Assembly: GCA_015222915.1 (NCBI GenBank) | Contig: JADFWE010000101.1 | Location: 1-15,133 of the forward strand | Origin: Pseudomonadota bacterium | GTDB taxonomy: Bacteria > Pseudomonadota > Gammaproteobacteria > SZUA-229 | Direction of reading: 5' to 3' | DNA length: 15,133 nucleotides | Part shown: positions 1-9,122 of the stretch, in pieces | Layout of the letters: the number at the start of each line of letters is the position of its first letter | Position numbering within the stretch: the first letter of the stretch is position 1 | The notes under the pieces: generated by a model | The model's database searches: none | The model's input: the letters and a program-made list of their open reading frames with translations, nothing else | What the model was told of the DNA's origin: nothing | Made by a program: the position numbers and the translations under genes

Positions 1-5
1 AAACC

Positions 6-344
6 ATGTTGCCTATCAAGTACCAGGTCGTCGGCGAAGAAGACTATGCATTTCTCATCTCTATTAATCAGCAGGGTGAATTTACTATCAGTAGCGGCAC
101 TTACACCAGTGACCGTCCGAGAAGCGGAAAATTAATAGCGCAGCAGGAAACACAGATTGTCGATGCAGTACATGATCTTGGAATACCTGAAGAACATGCT
201 ATGCCGGAAGGTGCCGCCGATGCTTTCAAGGCGCGATTGACTATCGGCTCAGGAAATGATGCTGTGGTCTATCCGTTCTGGGAAGGCGCTCTGGAAGATG
301 ATTCAAAACTGCTGAAACTGATCCGCCTGCTGGAGATGATCTGA
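6..344 (+). CDS. Hypothetical protein, possibly 5'-truncated by the window
   Basis: A 112-residue acidic soluble protein with no signal peptide, membrane segment or cysteine motif. I do not recognise the family. The N-terminal half looks like alternating beta strands (YQVVGEEDYAFLISI, GEFTISSGTYT), and the end is a charged helix (DDSKLLKLIRLLEMI). The ATG lies only five bases from the window edge and the frame is open upstream of it, so no ribosome binding site can be judged and the true start may lie outside. It precedes the phosphoglucomutase gene by 124 bp with a REP hairpin between them, so co-transcription is uncertain. Coding status rests on length, ordinary residue composition and the absence of a competing frame. 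Confidence 0.7.
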   Translation: MLPIKYQVVGEEDYAFLISINQQGEFTISSGTYTSDRPRSGKLIAQQETQIVDAVHDLGIPEEHAMPEGAADAFKARLTIGSGNDAVVYPFWEGALEDDSKLLKLIRLLEMI

Positions 345-388
345 TTTTTGAAGGTCAGTTTTAAGTTTTAAGTTTAAACAGCAAACCA

Positions 389-414
389 GTAGGAGCGCTT
401 TCGTGAAGCGCGAC
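389..414 (+). repeat. REP-type hairpin with GTAG head
   Basis: The sequence starts GTAGGA, then has a perfect 6-bp stem GCGCTT (395-400) / AAGCGC (406-411) with a 5-base TCGTG loop, and ends GAC. The GTAGGAGC...GCGAC framework is the form of the GTAG-headed REP sequences common in Pseudomonas and Xanthomonas relatives, which are mobilised by RAYT (TnpA-REP) proteins. No RAYT gene is in this window. It has no trailing T-run, so it is not a standard intrinsic terminator. It sits between two genes, as REPs usually do. Upstream, at about 357-380, is an AT-rich stretch of repeated TTTTAAG units. Confidence 0.6.
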
Positions 415-462
415 TCTCTTAAGCAAACACCAGTATAAAAAATCATTAATCGATAGCGATAA

Positions 463-2103
<1,641 letters not shown>

Positions 2104-2292
2104 GAGTAATGGCTTTATATCTGATAGATAAAGAAATAGATGTAAAAAAACTTTTAGAAAGTGTTAACTATCATAGGCATAGTCATTCTATTCATTTCAT
2201 AGGTTAACCAAACAATTGGTTGGCCATTAAGCGTTAACGTAATCAAACAATAATGCTAACCCGACATACGATATAAACCATATGAAAGCATG

Positions 2293-2323
2293 TAAAAAAA
2301 CAGGGGCTGCATAAAGCAGCCCC
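2293..2323 (-). terminator. Intrinsic terminator of the minus-strand operon
   Basis: Perfect 8-bp stem GGGGCTGC (2303-2310) / GCAGCCCC (2316-2323) with an ATAAA loop. On the minus strand the stem is followed by seven T residues (an A-run on the plus strand at 2294-2300), about 75 bp after the ankyrin gene stop. There is no T-run on the plus-strand side, so it serves the minus-strand operon and not pgm. The rest of the 295-bp convergent gap (2104-2398) holds a weak AACCAA/TTGGTT stem at 2206-2221 without a T-run and nothing else I can support. Confidence 0.9.
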
Positions 2324-2398
2324 GTAATACCGATTAAAAAGTAATGCGCCTATTCAGATTACTCTCGCAAAGACATAATAGACTTGATCAGAGGTTTC

Positions 2399-4414
2399 CT
2401 AGAAGACACCGAACAACTTTTCTTCACTCTTATGTTTGCGAATCAATTCAATAATCGTTTTATCTTCAGCCAGTTCAGCCAGGTTAATCGCCTGTTCACG
2501 CTTGTCATTTCTGATATCAATATCAGCGCCTGCTTTCAATAACAGACTTACTGACTTCACATCATTGGCGATCACTGAAAGGATCAGCGCAGTATTACCG
2601 ATATTATTTTTAACATCAACGTCAGCGCCTTTCGAAATCAGTACACCCATACTTGCACTGTTCCCTCGACTGGCCGCTAGCATCAATGCTGTATTGCCGT
2701 CCTTCTCAATCGCATCTACAGGAAGTCCCTTAATAACCAGTAACACTACGTCTTGAGTACTATCCAGTGCGGCAGCCTGATGAAGGAATGTTAACCCATT
2801 CTTATCCTTACTCTTCAGGTTTTTATGAATTGAGGCAAGATAAGAGACTACTTGTACCTTGGCGGTACCGATCGCATGCCATAACGCATCGTGGCCAGTA
2901 TCATCATTTTTATTGACATCCGCACCAGCTTTAACCAGTTTTTTAATCGTCGATAACGACATCGTATCAACAGCGCGCATGAGATCATTTTTACCATTAT
3001 AAATCGCATTATCCGCACGAGCTTTTTTATCCAGAAGATGGTTAGCAATCGATTCGTGATTATTTAAAATTGCGTATGACAATACACTTCGTCGTTTATT
3101 ATCCAACCTCGAAACTTTTGCACCATATGAGAGTAATGTTAATACTGTTTTTTCTTTACCGTACTCGGCCGCCCACATCAAAGGTGTTTTTCTGTTCTTG
3201 TCCGGCCGGTTAACATCGGCACCCGCAACCAACAGCTGATTAACAATTTTAGTGTGCCCTCTTAACGACGCACGTGTTAACGGAGTGTGCCCTTCTTTAT
3301 CTTGCTGATTAACAGGCGAACCTTTAGCTAAAATAGCAGCAACCACATCATCCTGTCCTTGCCAGACTGCGATCATGAGAGAGCTCCAGTCCTTATAGGT
3401 ACCACTCTTACTATTCTTGAGCGCAGCCAGCTTCTGGTTAACTGATAACTGGTTACTCTTCGACTTGGACAAACGTGCACCGTGTTTTTTTAACAAGTTT
3501 ACAGTAGAGGTATGATTAGCTTTACTGGCAAGCATTATCGCGGTTTCACCGTCTTTGTTTTTTGTATTTACGGGTGATTTACCTGCCAACAGCAGCTTCA
3601 CGGTCGCCTTATGCCCTTTTTCAGCAGCAAGCATCAAAGCGGTATTTCCGTTAGCATCCTTATAGGATAATTTAGCGCCTTTACGCTGCAGATCACGAAC
3701 CAGGTCCGTTTTTCCTGCTGCAGAAGCCAGCAGCACAGGACGGTCTCGATACTTATCGGCTGCGTTAACATCTGCGTCATATTTGATAAGCAAACGGGCG
3801 ATGTCATACTTTTTCTGCGCGATAGCATCTAACAGAACCGTACGCAGATGTTTACCGACGACGTCTGCACTCACACCACTTTCCAGCAATTGTTTTACGA
3901 CTTCTATATTGCCGGCATTCACCGCGTTCACGAGTGCTTCTTCAGGATCCTCGGAATTTTCTATTATTGAAGACTGGTGACTATCAGACTGCAGCTTGTC
4001 CAGGCGTCTTGCTGCATTTTTATGGCCCTGCTTTGCAGATGCCTGGTACCAGTAGAGAGCTTTATTCCGGTCTTTCTTAGTACCTACACCACCTTCATAG
4101 AAAGTGCCCAGTACATACTGTGCACGCTTGTAACCCTGCGATGCTGATTTATTCATCCAGTACGCAGCTGCCTTGAAGTCCTCACCTATACCCTGTCCGT
4201 TCCGGTACAGTACCGCTAGCTGATATTGCGCTTCCGGGTCGCCGTTTTTAGCAAGTGGTTTTAGCAGACGAACAGCCTTGCCAAAATCATGCGTACGTAT
4301 CGCCAGTTTCGCGTCATCAAGCGTCGCGCTTTTTGCAACTGATTCAGTACCGAATGCTAATAAAAAAACTACGCAGACTATCGTTATATATCGTCTCACA
4401 AAAAACCTTTTCAA
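2399..4414 (-). CDS. Secreted Sel1-repeat and ankyrin-repeat protein
   Basis: A 671-residue probable periplasmic scaffold protein. Residues 1-27 form a Sec signal peptide (hydrophobic core TIVCVVFLLAF, cleavage after SVA). Residues ~32-145 hold about three Sel1-like TPR-type repeats (AQYQLAVLYRNGQG, AQYVLGTFYEGGVG). From ~155 to 655 there are about fourteen ankyrin repeats with the typical DGETAIMLA / GNTALMLAA / GHTPLTRAS cores. Both repeat types bind proteins; no catalytic motif is seen. The reading frame opens at a TTG directly after the TAA of the upstream oxidoreductase gene (zero gap). A GTG at 4399-4397 is preceded by AAAAGG at 6-base spacing and keeps the signal peptide, so it may be the true start. 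Co-transcription is near certain, and the only hairpin terminator lies after this gene. A role as assembly or docking partner for the cytochrome system is inference. Confidence 0.92.
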   Translation of the reverse strand: MKRFFVRRYITIVCVVFLLAFGTESVAKSATLDDAKLAIRTHDFGKAVRLLKPLAKNGDPEAQYQLAVLYRNGQGIGEDFKAAAYWMNKSASQGYKRAQYVLGTFYEGGVGTKKDRNKALYWYQASAKQGHKNAARRLDKLQSDSHQSSIIENSEDPEEALVNAVNAGNIEVVKQLLESGVSADVVGKHLRTVLLDAIAQKKYDIARLLIKYDADVNAADKYRDRPVLLASAAGKTDLVRDLQRKGAKLSYKDANGNTALMLAAEKGHKATVKLLLAGKSPVNTKNKDGETAIMLASKANHTSTVNLLKKHGARLSKSKSNQLSVNQKLAALKNSKSGTYKDWSSLMIAVWQGQDDVVAAILAKGSPVNQQDKEGHTPLTRASLRGHTKIVNQLLVAGADVNRPDKNRKTPLMWAAEYGKEKTVLTLLSYGAKVSRLDNKRRSVLSYAILNNHESIANHLLDKKARADNAIYNGKNDLMRAVDTMSLSTIKKLVKAGADVNKNDDTGHDALWHAIGTAKVQVVSYLASIHKNLKSKDKNGLTFLHQAAALDSTQDVVLLVIKGLPVDAIEKDGNTALMLAASRGNSASMGVLISKGADVDVKNNIGNTALILSVIANDVKSVSLLLKAGADIDIRNDKREQAINLAELAEDKTIIELIRKHKSEEKLFGVF

Positions 4415-5752
4415 TTATGCTGTTCCAAATTTAGTCTCTACAGTAATACCGATACTCTTTAGAAACCCTGTCGGCAAGATACCACCCGCACAGACGATTA
4501 TCGCCTCATTATCGATACACATCTCACCTTCCTCGGTGTTGATAATCACTTTATCCGGTTCGATCTGCTTTACGGTCGACTTCATTAACAGCCGTAGACG
4601 TCCTGATTTTTCAGCATCTGCAATCTTGATGCGATTCTTCTCCTTGGCGCGGGAAAAGGCCTCACTCCGATAAGAGATCGACACCGTCGTTCCCTCCTCT
4701 TCTGAAATACTGACCGCGGCCTCTAGCGCACTATCACCACCGCCGACTACCAGTACATGCTGATTCTTATATTGCGCTGGATCGATCAGGCGATACACCA
4801 CTTTGGTCTGCTCTTCCCCGGGAACCCCGAGTTTCCGTGGCGTACCACGACGGCCGATCGCCAGCAGGATCGCCCGCGTATGATATTCGCTGGTACCTGT
4901 CTTAACATGAAAACCACTATTTTTATCGCTCAGGTTTTCCGGCTCGACGCTCTCGACACGTTCTCGATCTTTAATCTCCAACCCTGCTTTTATCACCACG
5001 TTTGCCCAGAATTCCATCAAGGCTTCTTTGGTTGTCTCCTTGAATTGCATTTTACCGACGATCGGCAATACCGCAGGTGCCGTCATAACGATCTTCCCTC
5101 GCGGATAATGTGACACCGTACCGCCAAGTGAATCCTGCTCCAGTGTGACGAAGTCCAGATTTTTATCTTTGGCAGCCAGTGAAGCTGCTATACCTGCAGG
5201 CCCGGCACCGACGATTACGAGATCGATCACATCGCCATTGCCTTTGTCATTCCTGCTGCCAACACCATCGATCCTGCAAATGGAATCAACCGCCTCCACT
5301 CCCTGTCTGACGGCATTACGGATAAGCCCCATACCGCCTAGTTCACCGGCAATAAAAATACCCGGTACATTTGTCTGGAAATCAGGATTGACCTGTGGAA
5401 TATCAACACCCCGTTTTTCAGTACCGAACACCAGTTCGATAGCATTAAACGGGCAAGCCGTCTTACAGGCACCGTGACCTATGCAGTGGGTAGGATTTAC
5501 GAGATGCGCTTTACCATGGATCAAACCCAATACATTCTTAGATCTCTCCGGACAGGCAGCCACACAAGTGGCACAGCCAAGGCAGAGGGCATGATTCACA
5601 ACCGGGTGAATCGATGCCGGCTCGGTCATGCCCGATTCCACAGCTTCTTCCTGGACGCGCTGACTTTTACGCTGCTTTTTTGAGCGCTTCCAGAAATAGA
5701 AGAAAAATATCAATAAAAGTGGCAGCCCGTACAGCCACATGATGAACGACAT
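4415..5752 (-). CDS. Membrane-anchored ferredoxin-FAD-NAD(P) oxidoreductase, permuted
   Basis: 445 residues. One N-terminal membrane helix (3-21) followed by a strongly basic stretch (WKRSKKQRK) predicts a cytoplasmic catalytic domain. A two-cluster ferredoxin module follows: C57-C60-C63-C67P, then C90-H93-C96-C100P, where His replaces the usual second Cys. The FAD Rossmann loop is VGAGPAG (181-187) and the NAD(P) loop VGGGDSALE (336-344). This is the thioredoxin-reductase-like fold, but no CxxC redox disulfide is present, so it is not a thioredoxin reductase. The motif TNVPGIFIAGE (127-137), normally the C-terminal FAD-binding segment, lies before the FAD domain, and the C-terminus stops where it would be expected. 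The start is supported by GAGG 8 bases upstream of the ATG. It likely moves electrons between NAD(P)H and membrane or ferredoxin partners. It is divergent from the cytochrome b gene, which fits a shared pathway. Confidence 0.93.
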   Translation of the reverse strand: MSFIMWLYGLPLLLIFFFYFWKRSKKQRKSQRVQEEAVESGMTEPASIHPVVNHALCLGCATCVAACPERSKNVLGLIHGKAHLVNPTHCIGHGACKTACPFNAIELVFGTEKRGVDIPQVNPDFQTNVPGIFIAGELGGMGLIRNAVRQGVEAVDSICRIDGVGSRNDKGNGDVIDLVIVGAGPAGIAASLAAKDKNLDFVTLEQDSLGGTVSHYPRGKIVMTAPAVLPIVGKMQFKETTKEALMEFWANVVIKAGLEIKDRERVESVEPENLSDKNSGFHVKTGTSEYHTRAILLAIGRRGTPRKLGVPGEEQTKVVYRLIDPAQYKNQHVLVVGGGDSALEAAVSISEEEGTTVSISYRSEAFSRAKEKNRIKIADAEKSGRLRLLMKSTVKQIEPDKVIINTEEGEMCIDNEAIIVCAGGILPTGFLKSIGITVETKFGTA

Positions 5753-5855
5753 CGCAAAAACCTCGAAAAAATTCAGATCACACTACTTTTAGCAAAAATA
5801 GAAATAGAATCCAGTATCTTTCAGCTGAAAAACATAGAGCCTGTCTAAGTTATTG

Positions 5856-5861
5856 ATTATA
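5856..5861 (-). promoter_or_regulatory. Candidate -10 box of the minus-strand operon
   Basis: Reads TATAAT on the minus strand, about 100 bases upstream of the oxidoreductase ATG. No good -35 lies at 17 bases; a TCGACA lies at about 20 bases, inside the shared operator at 5882-5904. The weak -35 would fit an activator-dependent promoter. The assignment rests on one hexamer and is tentative. Confidence 0.35.
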
Positions 5862-5881
5862 GATCCAACCAATGAAAAAGG

Positions 5882-5931
5882 TGTCGAAATATTGACAAAT
5901 GTCACATTTTTTTCGGACTATCTGCTAAAAA
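5882..5931 (+). promoter_or_regulatory. CRP/FNR-type operator and candidate promoter of the cytochrome operon
   Basis: Bases 5882-5897 read TGTCGAAATATTGACA (TGTCG-N6-TGACA), overlapping TTGAC-AAAT-GTCAC at 5892-5905 (TTGA-N6-TCAC). Both have the spacing of CRP/FNR-superfamily sites. A poor -10 (TAAAAA, 5926-5931) lies about 28 bases past the centre of the second palindrome, close to a class II activation layout (site near -41). The same element, 20 of 23 bases identical, precedes the 37-heme gene at 11301. Which family member binds (FNR/Anr, DNR, CooA-like or other) cannot be told. A degenerate third copy may lie at 5842-5857. Confidence 0.5.
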
Positions 5932-5982
5932 CAGCTAGAATTACTATCAGCTTATCAACTAAACAGGGAAATACTCCCATAA

Positions 5983-5998
5983 AGAACGTGACCGTTCT
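5983..5998 (+). other. Small hairpin just before the cytochrome b start
   Basis: Perfect 6-bp stem AGAACG / CGTTCT with a TGAC loop, ending 9 bases before the ATG at 6008. There is no recognisable Shine-Dalgarno sequence here, so the hairpin occupies the place where ribosomes would bind. It could affect translation or be chance. Confidence 0.3.
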
Positions 5999-6007
5999 CT
6001 TCATACA

Positions 6008-6856
6008 ATGCCATTAATACAACAGCTAACCTATCCCTTTCAACTTATGAACAGGCATCTTTTCAGCATCGGAGTGATTGCTACACTTTATTTCGGCTGG
6101 TTACACCGTGATGACAACTATCTGACCGCTGAAACCGGAACCGGTTATCTACTGGGCATCGTTGGCGGCAGTCTGTTGTTAGTGTTGTTGTTATACCCGC
6201 TAAGTAAACGCATCGCATTGTTAACCCGCCTCATCCCGATACGCTACTGGTTTGGCATACATATGCTTCTTGGCGTTGTTGGCCCGGTTCTGATCCTGTT
6301 CCACTCAAACTTCCAAACGGGCTCTACCAACAGCACGATCGCACTGGTCTGCATGTTACTGGTTGCAGGAAGCGGCGTTATCGGTCGCTACATCTATACC
6401 AGTATACATCACGGTCTTTACGGAACACGCGTAACGCTTCAGGAACTCAAACAGAAAACAGAAGATGACCACTCTGAGATACTCAACCTTTTCGCAAAAG
6501 ATGAGAAACTTAACGACCATCTGACAAAAATGGAGGAAAGAGCGCTGCGGCCGTACACCAGTCTGACAAAGAGTCTTCTACATGTCATATACCTGGCATT
6601 CAACGCACCCAGATTTAAAAGGAAAATACTGCGCTTACTAAAGAGCAGTTACCAGGAAAACAGTGGAAACGAAAACTTGCCGGACAGGAAAGAAGTCGCT
6701 CATCTGATCAGTCACTATACGTTTGCGCTCAGACGGACAGCAGCATTTAAAGTATACGAACGGCTGTTCTCACTATGGCACATACTTCATCTGCCACTGT
6801 TTTTTTTGATGATAATAACAGCCATCGTCCACATTTTCGCAGTACATATATACTAG
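6008..6856 (+). CDS. Membrane b-type cytochrome, probable di-heme subunit
   Basis: 282 residues with about five membrane helices (17-33, 45-65, 80-100, 109-131, 254-280) and a charged, helical soluble insert at ~140-245. Histidines sit in two helices at matching spacing: His85/His99 in helix 3 and His261/His275 in helix 5 (both 14 apart), with His134/135 and His258/280 nearby. This is the usual geometry for two stacked b hemes. I do not recognise a named family; it resembles cytochrome-b/ferric-reductase-like membrane proteins. No flavin or NAD motif is present, and the divergent flavoprotein gene could supply that function. It is the first gene of the cytochrome cluster, with the 21-heme gene 46 bp downstream. 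It probably passes electrons between the quinone pool or cytoplasmic flavoprotein and the periplasmic cytochromes. No clear ribosome binding site; Met14 is an alternative start. Confidence 0.85.
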   Translation: MPLIQQLTYPFQLMNRHLFSIGVIATLYFGWLHRDDNYLTAETGTGYLLGIVGGSLLLVLLLYPLSKRIALLTRLIPIRYWFGIHMLLGVVGPVLILFHSNFQTGSTNSTIALVCMLLVAGSGVIGRYIYTSIHHGLYGTRVTLQELKQKTEDDHSEILNLFAKDEKLNDHLTKMEERALRPYTSLTKSLLHVIYLAFNAPRFKRKILRLLKSSYQENSGNENLPDRKEVAHLISHYTFALRRTAAFKVYERLFSLWHILHLPLFFLMIITAIVHIFAVHIY

Positions 6857-6902
6857 TGAAGCTCTGATCCCTGGCCGATAGTTTTAACATATAAATCTAT
6901 AA

Positions 6903-8489
6903 ATGCGCCTAATATATCTATCTATCTGTCATCTCACATTGCTGTTAGCCTTTATGTCAGGCTCAACTGCCATCTATGCCGATCCTTTTAAGTCGATGCT
7001 GATGCCCGGGCCAGTCATCGATGCACATAAGAAATATGAGCACGACTGCGAGCAGTGCCATGATACATCAGACAAACAGAAACAGGGGGAACTCTGTGTC
7101 CAGTGTCACGACCACAAAAATATCCGTGATGATCTGAGTAAAAAAACCGGTTTTCATGGCCGCTTACCCAGGCAGTCACAAGATGACTGCAAACATTGTC
7201 ACACAGAACACGAAGGCAGAGATGCAAAGATCGTGTCTCTTAACCCATCTACTTTCGATCATCAAAAAACTGACTTCCTGCTAACAGGCACACATAAAAA
7301 AACATCATGTAACGCCTGCCACAAAGATGATAGCAAATATTCTGAAGCACCCGGCGACTGCTACAGCTGTCATGAAAAGTCTGACGCACATGATGGTAAA
7401 CAGGGTAAACAGTGCGACGACTGTCATAAAACAACAAGCTGGAAAGAAACAGGGTTCGATCACGATAAAACAGACTTCCCGCTGAAAGGCGCGCATGAAA
7501 AAAGCAGTTGTAATGCTTGCCACATCAACAAAAAATACGAAGACACGCCAAAAGACTGCTTCAGCTGTCACCAGATAAAGGACGTACACCGTGGGGAGTA
7601 TGGCAAGAAGTGTGATACCTGCCACAACTCAAAAAAATGGACAGAAGCTCGTTTCGACCATGATAAAAAAACGGATTTTCCGCTATACGGCCGGCATAAA
7701 AAATCGAAATGCAGCAGCTGTCATATCGCCGGTAGTGGAAAAACCCTGAGTAAAAAAGGACTACCGACCAACTGTTACAGCTGTCATAAAAATGATGATG
7801 CTCATAAAGGCAGGAACGGCAACAAGTGTGGCGACTGTCATAAATCATCATCCTGGGGCAAGCAAAAGTTTGACCACAGCAAAAAGACCGATTTCCCGCT
7901 GCTTGGCAAACATAGCAAAATCAGTTGTAACACCTGTCATAAGGGTGATATATACGAAGAAGAACTGTCAGCCAAATGCATAGACTGTCACAAAAAAGAT
8001 GATGTACACAAAGGCAGACAGGGGAAAAACTGCAACAGCTGTCATAACGAAAAAGGCTGGAACAGAAATGTGATATTCGATCATGACATCACCGACTTCC
8101 CCCTCATCGGCATACATGCGGCCACACAATGCGAAGAGTGTCATCTGGATAGTGAATTTGGTGCTACCTCGTCTGAATGTAATGACTGCCACGCTGACGA
8201 TGATGTCCACAAGACCAGGTTAGGCACAGATTGTGAAACCTGCCATAGTCCGAATTCATGGCGTACATGGTTTTTCGATCACGACAAAGCCACACGGTTC
8301 ACCATCGATGGCGCACATGAGGACCTCGGTTGTTATGACTGTCACCGGACTTCCTCAAAAGGAAAACTGAAGGCGTCAAAAGATTGCATCGCCTGTCATC
8401 GCAGTGATGATATTCACAACCGTCAGTTTGGCGGTCAATGTGGTGATTGTCATAATACGAAAAGTTTTAAAGGCGCCAAAATAAAATAA
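6903..8489 (+). CDS. Periplasmic 21-heme c-type cytochrome, seven triheme modules
   Basis: 528 residues. The signal peptide is 1-26 (cleavage IYA before DPF) and there is no lipobox, so the product should be free in the periplasm or threaded into a barrel. I count 21 CXXCH motifs, about one heme per 24 residues of mature protein. After a first triheme segment (C49, C65, C96) come six repeats starting at the FDH triplets at 118, 185, 251, 323, 392 and 458 (period 66-72), each of form FDHxKTDFPLxGxH...CxxCH...CxxCHxxDDxHxGxxGxxCxxCH. The extra conserved His residues are the likely distal ligands for bis-His hemes. Lys and Asp are abundant. It is a likely wire across the periplasm. No other domain is seen. 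The 7-heme gene follows after 3 bp, so the two are certainly co-transcribed. The ATG lacks a good Shine-Dalgarno sequence, but the signal peptide fixes the start. Confidence 0.95.
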   Translation: MRLIYLSICHLTLLLAFMSGSTAIYADPFKSMLMPGPVIDAHKKYEHDCEQCHDTSDKQKQGELCVQCHDHKNIRDDLSKKTGFHGRLPRQSQDDCKHCHTEHEGRDAKIVSLNPSTFDHQKTDFLLTGTHKKTSCNACHKDDSKYSEAPGDCYSCHEKSDAHDGKQGKQCDDCHKTTSWKETGFDHDKTDFPLKGAHEKSSCNACHINKKYEDTPKDCFSCHQIKDVHRGEYGKKCDTCHNSKKWTEARFDHDKKTDFPLYGRHKKSKCSSCHIAGSGKTLSKKGLPTNCYSCHKNDDAHKGRNGNKCGDCHKSSSWGKQKFDHSKKTDFPLLGKHSKISCNTCHKGDIYEEELSAKCIDCHKKDDVHKGRQGKNCNSCHNEKGWNRNVIFDHDITDFPLIGIHAATQCEECHLDSEFGATSSECNDCHADDDVHKTRLGTDCETCHSPNSWRTWFFDHDKATRFTIDGAHEDLGCYDCHRTSSKGKLKASKDCIACHRSDDIHNRQFGGQCGDCHNTKSFKGAKIK

Positions 8490-8492
8490 AAA

Positions 8493-9122
8493 GTGGACAC
8501 TATGACACAGACAAACTGTCTTTCCAGCTCGCGATTTATCAATTTACTTCTACTGTTATCAACCTTACTGATATCAGTGCTCAGTGGTTCTGTACTTGCA
8601 GAAAAAACCGTATCCGGTTTCGACCACTTCTCTACCGGCTTCCCTCTGATAGGAAGACACGAATTCATCGATTGCTCTGACTGCCATATCGCGGGACAGT
8701 TCGCAGGCACTCCCATGGACTGTGGTATATGCCACAATGGCATCAGGGCACCCGGTAAAAATCTCGATCATGTAGACAGTAACAATTTCTGTGATGATTG
8801 CCACACGGAGCGCACATGGCTGGGTGCAAAATTTAACCATATCGAAATCCAGAAGGTTTGCCAGGAGTGCCACAACAACGTCCTCGTCTTCGGCAAATCT
8901 CCATCACATATGCTGACCAGCGACATCTGCGAAGACTGTCACAATACGATCGTCTTCAACAGGGCGAAGGTCGATCACGTTTCAGTCATAGGCCTGTGCG
9001 ACTCATGCCATAACGGCGTAACCGCCACCGGTAAACCCGCCGATCACATACCGACCACGTTACAGTGTAATGCATGCCATACCACATTCACATGGCAGGG
9101 TGCCACGGTTCCTGCTCCATGA
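8493..9122 (+). CDS. Periplasmic 7-heme c-type cytochrome with hybrid repeats
   Basis: 209 residues from GTG 8493. ATG 8502 (three codons in) is an equally good or better start, having AGTGGA just upstream. The signal peptide ends about SVLA (36). Seven CXXCH motifs begin at C61, 77, 100, 123, 146, 169 and 192, and the last six are exactly 23 residues apart. The first part (FDHFSTGFPLIGRHEFIDC) matches the repeat type of the 21-heme protein. The rest (CHNGxxAxGKxxDHxPT..C) matches the repeat type of the 37-heme lipoprotein. It is therefore a plausible go-between in the periplasm or within the barrel. Its stop overlaps the start of the beta-barrel gene (ATGA), so translation is coupled and the two products may work in one complex. 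Confidence 0.94.
   Translation: MDTMTQTNCLSSSRFINLLLLLSTLLISVLSGSVLAEKTVSGFDHFSTGFPLIGRHEFIDCSDCHIAGQFAGTPMDCGICHNGIRAPGKNLDHVDSNNFCDDCHTERTWLGAKFNHIEIQKVCQECHNNVLVFGKSPSHMLTSDICEDCHNTIVFNRAKVDHVSVIGLCDSCHNGVTATGKPADHIPTTLQCNACHTTFTWQGATVPAP

Noticed and set aside
2109..2207. A 32-codon ORF starting ATGGCTTTATAT just after pgm
   Set aside because: Short, with poor ribosome-site spacing, in an AT-rich convergent gap and with no recognisable family. Likely chance, though not excluded.
2206..2221. AACCAA/TTGGTT hairpin as a pgm terminator
   Set aside because: Six weak pairs and no following T-run on either strand.
4415..5752. Thioredoxin reductase annotation
   Set aside because: The NAD(P) domain lacks the CxxC disulfide, and a ferredoxin module and membrane anchor are present.
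9074..9118. Longer N-terminus of the barrel protein from ATG 9074
   Set aside because: It would add 15 residues before an already complete signal peptide and overlap the 7-heme gene by 49 bases. The ATGA overlap at 9119 is the common coupled arrangement.
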